Positions 26,334-36,212 of a stretch of 64,000 nt of DNA are shown here, in pieces (the first letter of the stretch is position 1; every line of letters starts with the position of its first letter). The stretch spans positions 124,001 to 188,000 of the forward strand of contig JAEWOH010000070.1 in the NCBI GenBank assembly GCA_023460955.1, given 5' to 3'. This stretch comes from Bacillota bacterium. Lineage in GTDB: Bacteria > Bacillota > Clostridia > Acetivibrionales > DSM-1351. The position numbers and the translations under genes are program-made. The notes below the pieces were generated by a model. That model saw nothing but the letters and a program-made list of their open reading frames with translations. It ran no database searches and was not told the DNA's origin.

Positions 26334-28085
26334 TCAATACGCACGGATTTCGAAGATTCTCACATTTGAGTATCCGTGTGTTTCGAGAACGGTTACATCT
26401 ATGCGGCTGCCGCAAGTACCCTCTGGTAACTCATGAATATTGAGACGCTGGTAATTGTCGGTAATTTCTTTAGAATAAACTAGCTTATCTCCGTTGTATA
26501 CCCGTAATTCATAATTCTTTACAAGTTCTTTAGGCATGCCTTTTACTTGAGAATCTTTAATGCTTTTTGCTACTGAAGGAATGATTTCCTGATTTAAATT
26601 AGAATCAAAAGTCAGTCGCAACTGTCTGATAGGTTTAGGTGAGGGTAGTTTAAGAGAAATGGTTTCTCCGTTTTCAGAAAGCTTTTCTGATTCCCAATAG
26701 TTTTTTTGATGGCCTACGGTTCTTGAAACACCGCTTAGTACATTAAGCGGCTCGCAACCATTAATGTGACTATCAGCATAAACTGAGGCGTTCTGCAAAA
26801 GGTCTGTCCGGTCATTGTTTTTACATCCGGGAATATAGCAGTCCTCCTTCAGTAGTGCCTGCTGGAGTTCATCAATATGTAAGGCTACCTCTCTGGGTGT
26901 ACAATTGTATTTTATTGCAAATGCGGCAGCTGTACCAACCGCCTGCCCCCCGACAGAACAAGTACCCATTACACTAGTTGAACTTGCTGCCATTTTAGTC
27001 GTGCTTATGTTTCTGCCAGCCATCATGAGGTTTTCAATGTTCTTGGAATAATAGCAACGGTAAGGGATGGTATATGCTCCCGGAAAATCTATATTGGGTA
27101 TTGGAGGTCCGTCATGGAAAATTCCCGTTAATGGGCGTTCCTCCACAGGCCAACCGCCGTAAGCAACAGCATCATCAAAAATCCGGTTAAAGCTTATGTC
27201 ATTTTCGTTCAGAACATAATCGCCTGTGAGTCGACGGCTTTCTCTTACTCCTGGTACTATGCCAACCCAGGTAAGAGCAAAATTTTCAGCACCGTGTGCT
27301 CCGGAATTTTTAATATAATCCCAAACACCATAAATACATTTATTGAGATCCTCAGTAATGCTTTCGTGGTCCGAAGCTACACCCTTGCTTGTTCCTTCAA
27401 GCTCAACCCACCAGTAGCCTGAGGCCTTATTACTATGACTGTGATATTTTATATCATTTTCACCAAAGGAATGGGCCCAGGAAGGTTTTTTATATTTTAC
27501 AGGCTCACCCTTATCCTCGGCAATAAACATCAGGGTATTACCCACTTCATATTTATTGGTATCCTTTGTATTATCGCCTTCATTTCCAATTTGATATTCG
27601 GCACCTGCCATAAAGCCCAGAGTCCCATTTCCTGTTGCATCAATAAAAATATCCCCTGATAAGTTAAAGGTGGTTTCTGTTGTTGTTTGATGGCAGATAA
27701 CACTGCTGATCTTATTGTCAATGGTTTGGACACTATCCATTGAGGTATTCAAAAAAAGTTCGAGGTTTTTCTGAAACCTGACTTTTTCCCATAATACAGA
27801 GTCCCATATGGAAAATGAATGATAAGGATTCCGGTTCTTGTTCTCTAAAAGGAGTTCTTCTATAATACCGGTTTCAATTAAATCTTTTTTGCCAAGATGA
27901 CAACCGGCACCTGAAATATGCATTCGTACTTCTGAACTGGCATTCCCGCCTAAAACAGGGCGTGCATGTACCATAGCTGTTTTTGCTCCAGACCGTGCGG
28001 CTGCTATGGCCGCATTGATACCTGACATACCTCCGCCTATGACGACAACGTCATAATTTTTATTGTAATATCGTTGGGCTTTCAT
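26334..28085 (-). CDS. FAD-dependent oxidoreductase (FAD_oxidored type) with C-terminal beta-sandwich-like domain, copy 1
   Basis: 583 residues from ATG 28085 (GGAGG upstream; the nominal start at 28118 is rejected). Domain order is the same as in its paralogue: VVVIGGGMSGINAAIAAA, GGNASSEVRMHISGAGCH, FIDATGNGTLGFMAGAE, MAGRNISTTKMAASSTSVMG, then a C-terminal beta-sandwich-like region (NYWESEKLSENGETISLKLP; YQRLNIHELP). It is shorter by a loop near residue 230 that in the other copy contains GGAPAEFVAGAMKNLPEFYA. It is the first gene of a two-gene minus-strand operon and faces the PocR-AraC regulator across a 250-bp control region. Two similar enzymes may act on alternate substrates or form a heteromer. 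Confidence 0.8.
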   Translation of the reverse strand: MKAQRYYNKNYDVVVIGGGMSGINAAIAAARSGAKTAMVHARPVLGGNASSEVRMHISGAGCHLGKKDLIETGIIEELLLENKNRNPYHSFSIWDSVLWEKVRFQKNLELFLNTSMDSVQTIDNKISSVICHQTTTETTFNLSGDIFIDATGNGTLGFMAGAEYQIGNEGDNTKDTNKYEVGNTLMFIAEDKGEPVKYKKPSWAHSFGENDIKYHSHSNKASGYWWVELEGTSKGVASDHESITEDLNKCIYGVWDYIKNSGAHGAENFALTWVGIVPGVRESRRLTGDYVLNENDISFNRIFDDAVAYGGWPVEERPLTGIFHDGPPIPNIDFPGAYTIPYRCYYSKNIENLMMAGRNISTTKMAASSTSVMGTCSVGGQAVGTAAAFAIKYNCTPREVALHIDELQQALLKEDCYIPGCKNNDRTDLLQNASVYADSHINGCEPLNVLSGVSRTVGHQKNYWESEKLSENGETISLKLPSPKPIRQLRLTFDSNLNQEIIPSVAKSIKDSQVKGMPKELVKNYELRVYNGDKLVYSKEITDNYQRLNIHELPEGTCGSRIDVTVLETHGYSNVRIFEIRAY

Positions 28086-28171
28086 AATAATACCTCCAAG
28101 AATATTGGTTTTTATCATTGTAAGCTGTTTTTTTAAGTAAAACCTTAAATAAATTGCATATATTCTTTATT

Positions 28172-28250
28172 ATTCTGCAAAGGATAATTTATTAAAATTC
28201 TGCTGTATCTATTACAATTCTGCTATCCTTCATCAAAATCCGAAATCTGC
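28172..28250. promoter_or_regulatory. Control region between FAD oxidoreductases and PocR-AraC operon: repeated ATTCTGC motifs
   Basis: ATTCTGC occurs at 28172, 28197 and 28217, with AATCTGC at 28244: direct repeats 20-27 bp apart, as expected for AraC-type sites. The stretch CAAAGGATAATTTATTAAAA (28178-28197) recurs, with two changes, in front of the ABC transporter operon at 32712. This suggests one regulator, either the PocR-AraC protein or the YesN-like regulator, acts on both. Confidence 0.5.
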
Positions 28251-28334
28251 TTATTTAGTACTTTGTGAGGTGCTCCATAATATGATAATATCTTATATAG
28301 GCAAGTTATGTATACTTAGTGGATGTGATAATTA

Positions 28335-29252
28335 ATGAACAGATATTTTAATGTTTTAGAGTATATTAAAAATATTACAATTGAGCTTGGATGCCAAATT
28401 GCCATTAAGGACTTTGTCGGTTTTATTGAAAAGGATCCTGATGTGGCCCAGTTGCTAAATCCCTATTATATACACAGGTCGTCCTTTTGCATGTTTATAA
28501 AATTAAACAGAGAGATGTGGAAACGCTGCCAGGACACCAGCAGACTCCTGCATAAAAAGTGCGAAACCTGTGACGATTATTTTGTTGGAACTTGCTACTG
28601 TGGCTGCAGTGAGATGGTAATCCCTGTTAAATCCAACGGAAAGGTAATTGCGGCTATATGTATCTACGGCTTTGAACTTGATGCAAAACGCGCAGTTCAC
28701 CGCATTTCAAAAGCGGAGAAAAAATATGAAATAGATAAAGAAAAAGCACTGCGTCTTTATATTAAATCTGTAAAAGAGAAAACGTTGGATTTTAATAAAA
28801 TTTTACTCCGCTGCGGAATATTGGTGGATTTTTTCAGGATGTATTATAAAGCCCTTGTAAATGCAGGAACAGTAAGCCCACATACAGTTTATAGTACTGA
28901 CACCACCAGGGCTTATATACTTTCAAATACGGTTGAATTTATAAGATTGAACTATACGGACGATATTCGCATCGCAGATATTGCGGCATTCTGCCAGTGC
29001 AGTGAGTCCTATATCAGCCATCTTTTCAAAAAGAGCATGAATCAGAATATCAATCAGTATATTAATCAAGTCCGAGTAGACAAGGCCAAGAAACTTATTT
29101 CAGAGACATCGTGCAGTTTTTATGAAATAGCCGGCAGATGCGGGTTCTCCGACCCCAATTATTTTTCATCTGTTTTTAAGAGACATACGGGATTATCCCC
29201 ATCCATGTTCAAAAAAATATCAAGGCAGAGAAGGTGCGGATTTGAAGATTAA
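28335..29252 (+). CDS. PocR-domain AraC-family transcriptional regulator
   Basis: 305 residues. Residues of about 10-165 form a PocR-type ligand-binding domain, including the cysteine cluster CETCDDYFVGTCYCGCSE that is typical of it and can bind metal or small ligands. The C-terminal 100 residues are an AraC DNA-binding domain (IRIADIAAFCQCSESYISHL; SFYEIAGRCGFSDPNYFSSV; KRHTGLSPSMFKK). The kinase gene that follows starts inside its last codons, so the regulator is translationally coupled to the two-component system. It is divergent from the FAD oxidoreductase genes and is a candidate activator for them. Confidence 0.85.
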   Translation: MNRYFNVLEYIKNITIELGCQIAIKDFVGFIEKDPDVAQLLNPYYIHRSSFCMFIKLNREMWKRCQDTSRLLHKKCETCDDYFVGTCYCGCSEMVIPVKSNGKVIAAICIYGFELDAKRAVHRISKAEKKYEIDKEKALRLYIKSVKEKTLDFNKILLRCGILVDFFRMYYKALVNAGTVSPHTVYSTDTTRAYILSNTVEFIRLNYTDDIRIADIAAFCQCSESYISHLFKKSMNQNINQYINQVRVDKAKKLISETSCSFYEIAGRCGFSDPNYFSSVFKRHTGLSPSMFKKISRQRRCGFED

Positions 29253-31038
29253 AATAGGACAGCTCTCGTCGCGTATTTTTATTACTATCGTATTTGTGAT
29301 TTTAATTCCATTTATGCTCATACTCCAGTATGTAAAGATTGAAATGGAAGCTATCCTTCGTGAAGAAATAAGTCTTAAAATCATACAAAATCTTTCTAAA
29401 AGTGAAATAGAAATAAGCCGGATTTTCAATAAAATGGTCAGTATTTCTAATGTTTTTTATAGTGATTCCAAAATTGCGGAGGTTTTCAGTAATGATTCGT
29501 ATACTTATTATGATCGCATGGTTGCCTTTAATGATATGCTGAATCAGATTTCAATGCTTAATTTGTATGATGATAGCATGGAATATATGAAAATAACTTT
29601 TTTTGATAAAGATCAGCAGGCTTATGCCAATTGGAGCTTAAACGGAAACAACTACTCATATCTTTTAGAACAGAATTGGGTTGAGGAAAGTATAAATGCC
29701 AACGGGTACATTATTTGGAGTACTTCGTCTAAAGGCTATGACCCAAAAAGTAAATCAGAAAATATTAATCAGATTTCACTTGCCCGTTCAATTATGAATA
29801 ACAAACATCCTGACAACTTACTTGGAACCGTCCTTATTAGTATTGATCAGCAAAAGCTGTCAAATATCCTTGATACTTATAAATATTCCGAGTTGGATTC
29901 TATTTTTGTCTCGACACAAGAGGGTGAAGTTTTGTTGCACAACAATGATATATTTCACGAAAAGCTTAATGAGATTGCTATGCAGCATAGCAATCAACAA
30001 AGCGGTAGCACTATGCTAACCTTAAATGGTGGGCAGCATATGCTGAGCTTTTATACTGTAAAGCTTTTTAGCACGTACTCCAGAAAGCAGATAAAAATTT
30101 TTTATCTTACCGATTATCAAAAGCTGGAGAGTCAAATAAGCAGTTTAATGTTTAGAATTAATACCTTGTGCATTCTTTTTGTCGTTGTCATATTTCTGGT
30201 TGCCTTTTTAATTGCAAAACGGATAGCAAGGCCAATCAGGATTCTATCAAACCAAATGAAAAACTACAGGGTTGGTGAAGACCCCATTCCTCTAAAAAAA
30301 GAGAGAAATGATGAGATTGGAGAAATCTACTCGGTTTACAATAATATGTCGGTGCATATTAATGATCTGTTCGCAAAACTAAGACAGGAGCAGGTGACAA
30401 AAGAAAAATATAAATATGAATCTTTAAGATCTAAAATGAGTCCCCATTTTCTTTTCAACACTTTGAACAGTATCCGGTGGATGGCCATTATCAGAAATGC
30501 TGAAAACATAAGAGAAAGTATTGACTCCCTTGCAGAGATATTAAAATACAGTTTATCGCAGGAGGATGAGATTGTAGACCTTATAAAAGAGCTTCAGGTA
30601 ATTAAGAGTTATTGTTATATACAAAACATACGTTTTAATAATAGCTATTCCCTGGTTGTGAATATTAACTGCGATATAGAGCAATACCAGATCATCAAAT
30701 TTATTCTTCAACCTGCTGTTGAGAATATCTTTAAGCATGCTTTTCCAAACAATTCATGCGGGGGTGTAATTACCATTTCAGGAGAGATAAAAGAAGGCAA
30801 CCTGGAAATTTCCATATCTGATAATGGTAAGGGATTTTCTGATGAAGCTATTAATGCATTCAGCAGGAAAATAGAGGGGAAAGCTGGACAGATAGAGGGC
30901 TCCGGTATAGGTCTTGGAATTATTAACGAGCGGATCGGAGTATCTTATGGAAACGAATTTGGGATAGACATTTCTAATAATGAAGAGGGCGGTGCCCGCG
31001 TGGACTACCACCTTCCAGTCATTTATCCCAAAAGCTGA
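29242..31038 (+). CDS. YesM-like sensor histidine kinase
   Basis: 598 residues from a TTG start overlapping the upstream gene by 11 bp. Membrane segments lie at about 11-30 and 302-325 and enclose an extracytoplasmic sensor of about 270 residues. A HAMP linker follows (about 325-380), then the His_kinase domain with H402 in SPHFLFNTLNSIRWM, the motif of this kinase class. The HATPase domain shows QPAVENIFKHAF (N box) and SDNGKGF / GSGIGLGIINERI (G boxes). YesM-type kinases usually sense carbohydrates and pair with YesN-type AraC response regulators, one of which follows 14 bp downstream. Confidence 0.9.
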   Translation: MKIKIGQLSSRIFITIVFVILIPFMLILQYVKIEMEAILREEISLKIIQNLSKSEIEISRIFNKMVSISNVFYSDSKIAEVFSNDSYTYYDRMVAFNDMLNQISMLNLYDDSMEYMKITFFDKDQQAYANWSLNGNNYSYLLEQNWVEESINANGYIIWSTSSKGYDPKSKSENINQISLARSIMNNKHPDNLLGTVLISIDQQKLSNILDTYKYSELDSIFVSTQEGEVLLHNNDIFHEKLNEIAMQHSNQQSGSTMLTLNGGQHMLSFYTVKLFSTYSRKQIKIFYLTDYQKLESQISSLMFRINTLCILFVVVIFLVAFLIAKRIARPIRILSNQMKNYRVGEDPIPLKKERNDEIGEIYSVYNNMSVHINDLFAKLRQEQVTKEKYKYESLRSKMSPHFLFNTLNSIRWMAIIRNAENIRESIDSLAEILKYSLSQEDEIVDLIKELQVIKSYCYIQNIRFNNSYSLVVNINCDIEQYQIIKFILQPAVENIFKHAFPNNSCGGVITISGEIKEGNLEISISDNGKGFSDEAINAFSRKIEGKAGQIEGSGIGLGIINERIGVSYGNEFGIDISNNEEGGARVDYHLPVIYPKS

Positions 31039-31052
31039 GAGGAGATTTATAC

Positions 31053-32681
31053 ATGAAGCGGGTCATGATAGTAGATGATGAGTATCTTGTACGTATTGGG
31101 GTTAAATCTATGCTTGATTGGGAAAAGTGGGGCTATACTGTTGTGTGCGATGCTATTAGTGGTCAGGACGCAATAGAAAAAATTCCCCAGTTCTCACCAC
31201 AGATTATTCTGACTGACCTTATGATGGAACCTGTTAACGGACTTGAGCTCATTGAATACTGTAATAAAAATGCTTCTGATATTAAAATAATTGTTATAAG
31301 CAATTACACTGATTTTGATAAGGTGAAAATGGCCATGAAACTTGGCGCAAGGGATTTCATCTTTAAATTAACTACAAATGCAGATGAACTCCTTGCCATA
31401 TTGGACAGTGTGTCAAAGGAGATAAATGAAAGCAAACTCTCTGATAAGGATGCCGAAATGTTATTGCGCAATAACGCCGGCGTGATAAGAGAACGGCTGA
31501 TTAACATGATGATTGCACGTAGTTATTTAGATAAAGCTGATTTAATCAAAGAGTTAAATTTAATAAAAGTAAAATGTGATTTCAGTAAAAGCTATGCACT
31601 CTTGTTTTTAAGCGTCGCGAATTACAATACTATTCATTCTGCAGGCGAGGCGTTGGAGCCGGATTTGTTCTCCGCATCTTTGGAAAATATAGTTGGAGAG
31701 GTAATGGATGAAATTATCACTTCGCAGACGTTCAGGTATGAGAAGGGTCAGTGCATTGTAACATTAAATATACCGAAAAAACGAATGGACAGGGAGTTTA
31801 TAAGTAAGGTTGAAACCGGGGTTGACCGCATAGTAAAAAGCGTTGAGCTCTATTTCGGTATGCAGATTTATGGAGTCCTGAGTAAAGAAACAATAGATTT
31901 TGATAACATACCCAAAGTAGTGGCTGACTGTAAGAAAGTAATGGAAGAACGGTTTTATATGAAGGAAAAGAAGCTGCTGTTATGTACCGAGGAAAAACCT
32001 AAACAGCAAGGACTTTATATGCCAGATGATTTCAGATATTCCGACTGGAAGTCAGCATTGGATGATTCCAACTTCCTTGAAGCTAAGGCGTTTTTGAGTA
32101 AGACAATTGGTATTTTTTATGAAAAAGAAGGTGTGGAACCCTACCTGGTGAGAGAGGCACTATATGAGCTATACCGTGTTATAAAGGCTGACGGACTTAC
32201 AAAAGGAATAATGGTGGACAAGCTGACAGATGGCAATGGATTGACGCTTTATCAAGCAATTTTTAAATATGATTTACTTTTGAATATTGAAGAAAGTTTT
32301 ATGTCAGTGCTTGATCTGTATGCTGAGGAGAGTAGTAAAATCGGCAATAAAAAATTAAAAAAGGAAATAGCTCAAATTGTGACATTTATTAAGGAAAATC
32401 TCAGCGATGATTTAAGTGTTGCAACCGCTGCCCGTGTTATACACCTTAGTGAAAGCCATTTCTCACATTTGTTCAAGAGCGAGATGGGGGTTTCTTTTAT
32501 AGATTATGTAAATAGACTAAGGATTGAAAGAGCAATGAAGTTGTTAACAGAAACTGACAAAAACATAAATGAGATAGCGTATGAGGTTGGAATAAACAGT
32601 CCGAATTATTTCAGCATTCTTTTTAAGAAAATTACCAGAATCTCACCAAATGAATATAGAAATAACAAAATAGCAGAATAG
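31053..32681 (+). CDS. YesN-like response regulator with AraC DNA-binding domain
   Basis: 542 residues. Receiver domain at about 1-120 with D8/D9 and phospho-acceptor D55 in ILTDLMMEP. A long middle region (about 150-420) has no clear motif, as usual for this class. The C-terminal AraC domain (about 440-540) shows LSVATAARVIHLSESHFSHL and NINEIAYEVGINSPNYFSIL. It is the partner of the preceding kinase and directly precedes the sugar ABC transporter operon, which it probably activates. Confidence 0.9.
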   Translation: MKRVMIVDDEYLVRIGVKSMLDWEKWGYTVVCDAISGQDAIEKIPQFSPQIILTDLMMEPVNGLELIEYCNKNASDIKIIVISNYTDFDKVKMAMKLGARDFIFKLTTNADELLAILDSVSKEINESKLSDKDAEMLLRNNAGVIRERLINMMIARSYLDKADLIKELNLIKVKCDFSKSYALLFLSVANYNTIHSAGEALEPDLFSASLENIVGEVMDEIITSQTFRYEKGQCIVTLNIPKKRMDREFISKVETGVDRIVKSVELYFGMQIYGVLSKETIDFDNIPKVVADCKKVMEERFYMKEKKLLLCTEEKPKQQGLYMPDDFRYSDWKSALDDSNFLEAKAFLSKTIGIFYEKEGVEPYLVREALYELYRVIKADGLTKGIMVDKLTDGNGLTLYQAIFKYDLLLNIEESFMSVLDLYAEESSKIGNKKLKKEIAQIVTFIKENLSDDLSVATAARVIHLSESHFSHLFKSEMGVSFIDYVNRLRIERAMKLLTETDKNINEIAYEVGINSPNYFSILFKKITRISPNEYRNNKIAE

Positions 32682-32711
32682 TTATATCTATCGCCAATTT
32701 TTTAACGTTAA

Positions 32712-32772
32712 CAAAGGATAATATAGTAAAAAATTCTTTATATCAGATAAGCACTTCAAAAATCAGCAGAAT
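32712..32772 (+). promoter_or_regulatory. Candidate operator before the ABC transporter operon
   Basis: CAAAGGATAATATAGTAAAA (32712-32731) nearly repeats the motif at 28178. GCAGAAT at 32766-32772 is the reverse complement of the ATTCTGC motif found three times in the other control region. The 200-bp gap between the regulator and binding-protein genes is otherwise without coding potential and ends in a strong GGAGG. Confidence 0.45.
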
Positions 32773-32879
32773 AATAAAAGTCTAAAGTAGTTCTGTTAAT
32801 TAACAAACTATAAAGAACAGTTTACGATATTGTTAGTGCTTGAAACGCACAAATTTAACATATAATCGGAGGAAAGAAA

Positions 32880-34253
32880 ATGTTAAGAAGAAAGTTAACT
32901 ACTTTTATTTCGATGTCAATGATTGTAGCAATGCTGGCTGGTTGTGGAAGTACGCCTGAAGAAAGCACTCATACATCTGGCTCAACCACTTCAGCTACTT
33001 CAACAACTCAAACTGATGAAAAGCCAGTAGTACTAAAATTTTGGGGTGGAGTACCTGCAGAATACGGGCCTCAATTGACTGTGGATGCTTTTAATAAGGA
33101 GTATAAGGACAAGGGCATTCAAGCAGAATATGTCAGATACGTTAATGATGACACTGGTAATATGAAACTGGAGACCACATTAATGGCCGGCGGTGATATT
33201 GATGCATTTATGACGTATACATCAAGCAATCTTGTAAAAAGAGGAGCCGGTGGTATGGCACTTGAACTTTCTGATAAGCTTGCAAAGGCAGGCTTTGATC
33301 CTGTAAGTGAACTGGGTGAGGCTGTATCTCCATATATTTATGACAAAAAAGTATATGGTCTTCCAACAAAAATGGAAAATTACTATATTTTAGCAAATAA
33401 GAATAAGTTTGATGAAGCCGGCATTCCTATTCCGGAGTCATGGACTTATGAGGAATTCAGGGAAACGGCAAAAAAACTTACAAAGGGTGAGGGACAGGAT
33501 AAGGTTTATGGTATGTACTGGAACACCAATATGGAAATTTTCAGACCTTCTTATCTCGCTCAGACTGTTTTAGGCCCCGATTTTCTATTTAAAGCAGGTG
33601 GCAAGGAGACTAATCTGGATAATCCTGAGATTGTAAAGGTTAATCAGCTGGTTGCTGACATGATGTTGGTTGATAAATCGGCTGTAACCCATACTGATAA
33701 TGTAACGCAGAAGTTATCTATAGAGAGTGTATTCCTTGCAGGAAAGAGCGCGATGTCTTTAGGCGTTTGGTCAATACGCTCAATAAAGGATTTGGAAAAA
33801 TATCCACATGATTTTGTGACAGCCTATCTCCCGGTTCCTGTATCAGATAAATCTGCGGCAAAGTATACCATTGGAGAGGGCGTTATCGGTGATTTCATCT
33901 GTGTTAATTCAAATTCACAAAATATAGATAAAACTCTGGAGTTTGTATTGTGGTATACCAAGGGTGGAATGATATCAATGACTCCATATGGACGTGTGCC
34001 AATTTATAAGGGTATAGACTCAAATAAGATTGTAGACGAATATATGAAAAATGGTGAAAAGATTCTTGATAGAGATACCGTGGCAAAGTTTCTGGAAAAG
34101 AAGGAAAACCTAGCGGTTTCAACTGTAACCAACAGACTGCCTGAAGTCCAGAAAGTATATAACGAAGCTATAGAGTCAATATTTACAGGCAGAGATGACG
34201 CTTCCACTGCATTAAGCAATGCGAAGAAAAAAGCAGATGCTTTTCTCAAATAA
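32880..34253 (+). CDS. ABC transporter sugar-binding lipoprotein
   Basis: 457 residues. Lipobox LAGC (C22), then a Ser/Thr-rich linker and the extracellular solute-binding family 1 fold (VVLKFWGGVPAEYGPQ; MAGGDIDAFM; YGLPTKMENYYILANKNKFD; SWTYEEFRETAKKL). It captures a mono- or oligosaccharide for the two permeases that follow. It is the first gene of the transport-catabolism operon (32880-39147), separated from the permeases by a hairpin that may favour binding-protein expression. No ATPase gene is present in the operon, so a shared MsmK-type ATPase is presumably coded elsewhere. Confidence 0.92.
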   Translation: MLRRKLTTFISMSMIVAMLAGCGSTPEESTHTSGSTTSATSTTQTDEKPVVLKFWGGVPAEYGPQLTVDAFNKEYKDKGIQAEYVRYVNDDTGNMKLETTLMAGGDIDAFMTYTSSNLVKRGAGGMALELSDKLAKAGFDPVSELGEAVSPYIYDKKVYGLPTKMENYYILANKNKFDEAGIPIPESWTYEEFRETAKKLTKGEGQDKVYGMYWNTNMEIFRPSYLAQTVLGPDFLFKAGGKETNLDNPEIVKVNQLVADMMLVDKSAVTHTDNVTQKLSIESVFLAGKSAMSLGVWSIRSIKDLEKYPHDFVTAYLPVPVSDKSAAKYTIGEGVIGDFICVNSNSQNIDKTLEFVLWYTKGGMISMTPYGRVPIYKGIDSNKIVDEYMKNGEKILDRDTVAKFLEKKENLAVSTVTNRLPEVQKVYNEAIESIFTGRDDASTALSNAKKKADAFLK

Positions 34254-34285
34254 TAGACAATAAAAAATTTAAGTCTAATGAGTTT

Positions 34286-34311
34286 ATGGGGCAGCTTAAT
34301 CGCTGCCTCAT
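34286..34311 (+). other. Intercistronic hairpin after the binding-protein gene
   Basis: ATGGGGCAGC (34286-34295) pairs with GCTGCCTCAT (34302-34311), one wobble pair. With no strong T run, it probably stabilises the upstream message or partly terminates, giving more binding protein than permease. Confidence 0.6.
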
Positions 34312-34348
34312 GTATTCTTAATTAATAATGCAGAAGGAGGTAATGTAA

Positions 34349-35245
34349 TTGAAGCTAAAATTAAGCAGACAGTTAAAAACAGACATAACCGGGTATACCT
34401 TTATTTTGCCAAATATTTTAGGTATGTTGATATTTACGGTTTTTCCGCTTTTGTTCTCTCTATTTATCAGCTTTACCGACTGGGATTTTACAAAAGGAAT
34501 CGGAAATTGGAACTTTAATTATGGAATGAACTATGTAGAGATGTGGAAGGACGAATGGTTTACATCCTCCTTATTAAATACAGTATTATATTCATTGTTG
34601 GTTGTTCCCATATCAATTTTTCTTGCGCTGGTACTTGCCGTAATTCTTGAGTCATTTTGCTATGCAAAAGTCCCTATGAAGCTTGCAATGTTTATGCCAT
34701 ACATATCTAATATAGTCGCGGTTGCAATCGTATGGGTCATGATGTATTCGCCCTGGGGGCCTTTTACATTAATGGTGAAGGCTCTGGGTTGGGAAAATCC
34801 TCCGGCTTGGCTGGGTGACTACAATTGGGCGCTGATTGCCGTTACCATTATGTCGATTTGGACCAGTATAGGGTATAACATTCTAATATATTCCTCCGCT
34901 ATTCAGGGATTGCCTCAGGATGTATATGAAGCTGCGGATGTAGATGGTGCAAATGAGATAACAAAGTTCTTTAAGATTACTGTGCCCTCTCTTTCACCAA
35001 CAACATTTTTTCTTGTAATAACTACGCTAATAAATTCTTTTCAGGTATTTGCTCCTATCCAGATTATGACAAGAGGCGGCCCAGGTACTTCCACAAGCGT
35101 GCTGGTTTATTATATCTATACCACAGGGTTTACCTTCTTCCGTATGGGTTATGCCTCTGCAATAGCATGGGTACTCTTTTTACTATTGCTTGTTGTCACC
35201 TTGATACAGTGGCGTGGCCAGAAGAAATGGGTTAGTTATGAGTAG
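34349..35245 (+). CDS. ABC transporter sugar permease, MalF/LacF-like
   Basis: 298 residues from TTG 34349, the only codon well placed after AAGGAGG (34334-34340). Six membrane segments are expected. The cytoplasmic EAA loop that docks to the ATPase reads YEAADVDGANEITKFFKITVPSLSP. The N-terminus (FILPNILGMLIFTVFPLLFS) is typical of the first permease of carbohydrate uptake family 1. It pairs with the permease 28 bp downstream. Confidence 0.9.
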   Translation: MKLKLSRQLKTDITGYTFILPNILGMLIFTVFPLLFSLFISFTDWDFTKGIGNWNFNYGMNYVEMWKDEWFTSSLLNTVLYSLLVVPISIFLALVLAVILESFCYAKVPMKLAMFMPYISNIVAVAIVWVMMYSPWGPFTLMVKALGWENPPAWLGDYNWALIAVTIMSIWTSIGYNILIYSSAIQGLPQDVYEAADVDGANEITKFFKITVPSLSPTTFFLVITTLINSFQVFAPIQIMTRGGPGTSTSVLVYYIYTTGFTFFRMGYASAIAWVLFLLLLVVTLIQWRGQKKWVSYE

Positions 35246-35273
35246 GGAGATGATGAAATAGGGAGATGAAATA

Positions 35274-36149
35274 ATGAATAATAAAAACTCAAAAAGATAT
35301 TACTATATGAAAAAATTAATTATTCGCTGCATTTGTACTGCTTTACTCATTGGAATTTCTCTGATTATGATTACACCATTTTTGTGGATGCTTTCAGCAT
35401 CAATGAAAACTGCAGCTGATGTTTTAAAGCTACCAATTAAATGGATTCCGGATTATTTCTACCCGGATAATTACATATCGGTATGGAACATTGGTGGTAA
35501 TGCAAAGGTTGACTATCATTTTGGCGTGGCATACTTAAATTCCTTGAAAATCGCTTTCATTAATCTGTTTGGTGCCGTACTTACAAGTACACTTGCAGGT
35601 TACGCATTTGCAAAAATAAAATTCCGCGGAAGTAATATTATCTTCCTGGCATATCTGGCAGCAATGATGGTACCGTCTCAGGTTACTTTAATTCCTAGAT
35701 TTACTCTTTTTAACACGCTGGGTATAATGGGCGGTCATCTGCCGCTTATTCTTCCGGGCCTCGTAACTATTACCGGAACATTTTTAATGAGACAGTATTT
35801 TATGCAGATACCAAACGAATTAAAGGAAGCGGCATTTATAGATGGTGCCAATGAGTTTCAAATTTGGGCTCGTATTATGGTACCCGTTGCAAAGCCGGGC
35901 ATGGCATCACTGGCAATGCTTGTTTTCCTGTGGAACTGGAACAATTATCTGGATGCACTGGTTTTTCTTTCAGATTGGCGCCAATACACAATACCTGTCG
36001 CACTTACAAATTTTGTTGAAGAGAGCACAACTGAGTATAATCTTGTAATGGCTGCATCTGCATCTGCCCTGATTCCGGTATTTGCTGTATTTTTAGCAGG
36101 CCAGAGATTCTTTGTAAAGGGTTTGGTTGCCGGGGCAGTGAAAGGATAA
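35274..36149 (+). CDS. ABC transporter sugar permease, MalG-like
   Basis: 291 residues, with six membrane segments. Typical features of the second permease: ITPFLWMLSASMKTAADVLK at the N-terminus, an AGYAFAKIKFRG loop, and the EAA loop ELKEAAFIDGANEFQIWARI followed by MVPVAKPGMA. It forms a heterodimer with the preceding permease. GGGAG lies 9 nt before its ATG. Confidence 0.92.
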   Translation: MNNKNSKRYYYMKKLIIRCICTALLIGISLIMITPFLWMLSASMKTAADVLKLPIKWIPDYFYPDNYISVWNIGGNAKVDYHFGVAYLNSLKIAFINLFGAVLTSTLAGYAFAKIKFRGSNIIFLAYLAAMMVPSQVTLIPRFTLFNTLGIMGGHLPLILPGLVTITGTFLMRQYFMQIPNELKEAAFIDGANEFQIWARIMVPVAKPGMASLAMLVFLWNWNNYLDALVFLSDWRQYTIPVALTNFVEESTTEYNLVMAASASALIPVFAVFLAGQRFFVKGLVAGAVKG

Positions 36150-36212
36150 AGAGCAGGATGATTAATTTAAGGAATTTTTTACATAGAGTATTATAAAAAT
36201 AGGGAGATCCTT

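Noticed and set aside
26317..26344. Longer start for the second FAD oxidoreductase
   Set aside because: It would overlap the upstream stop, and a good AAAGGAG sits before the ATG at 26317.
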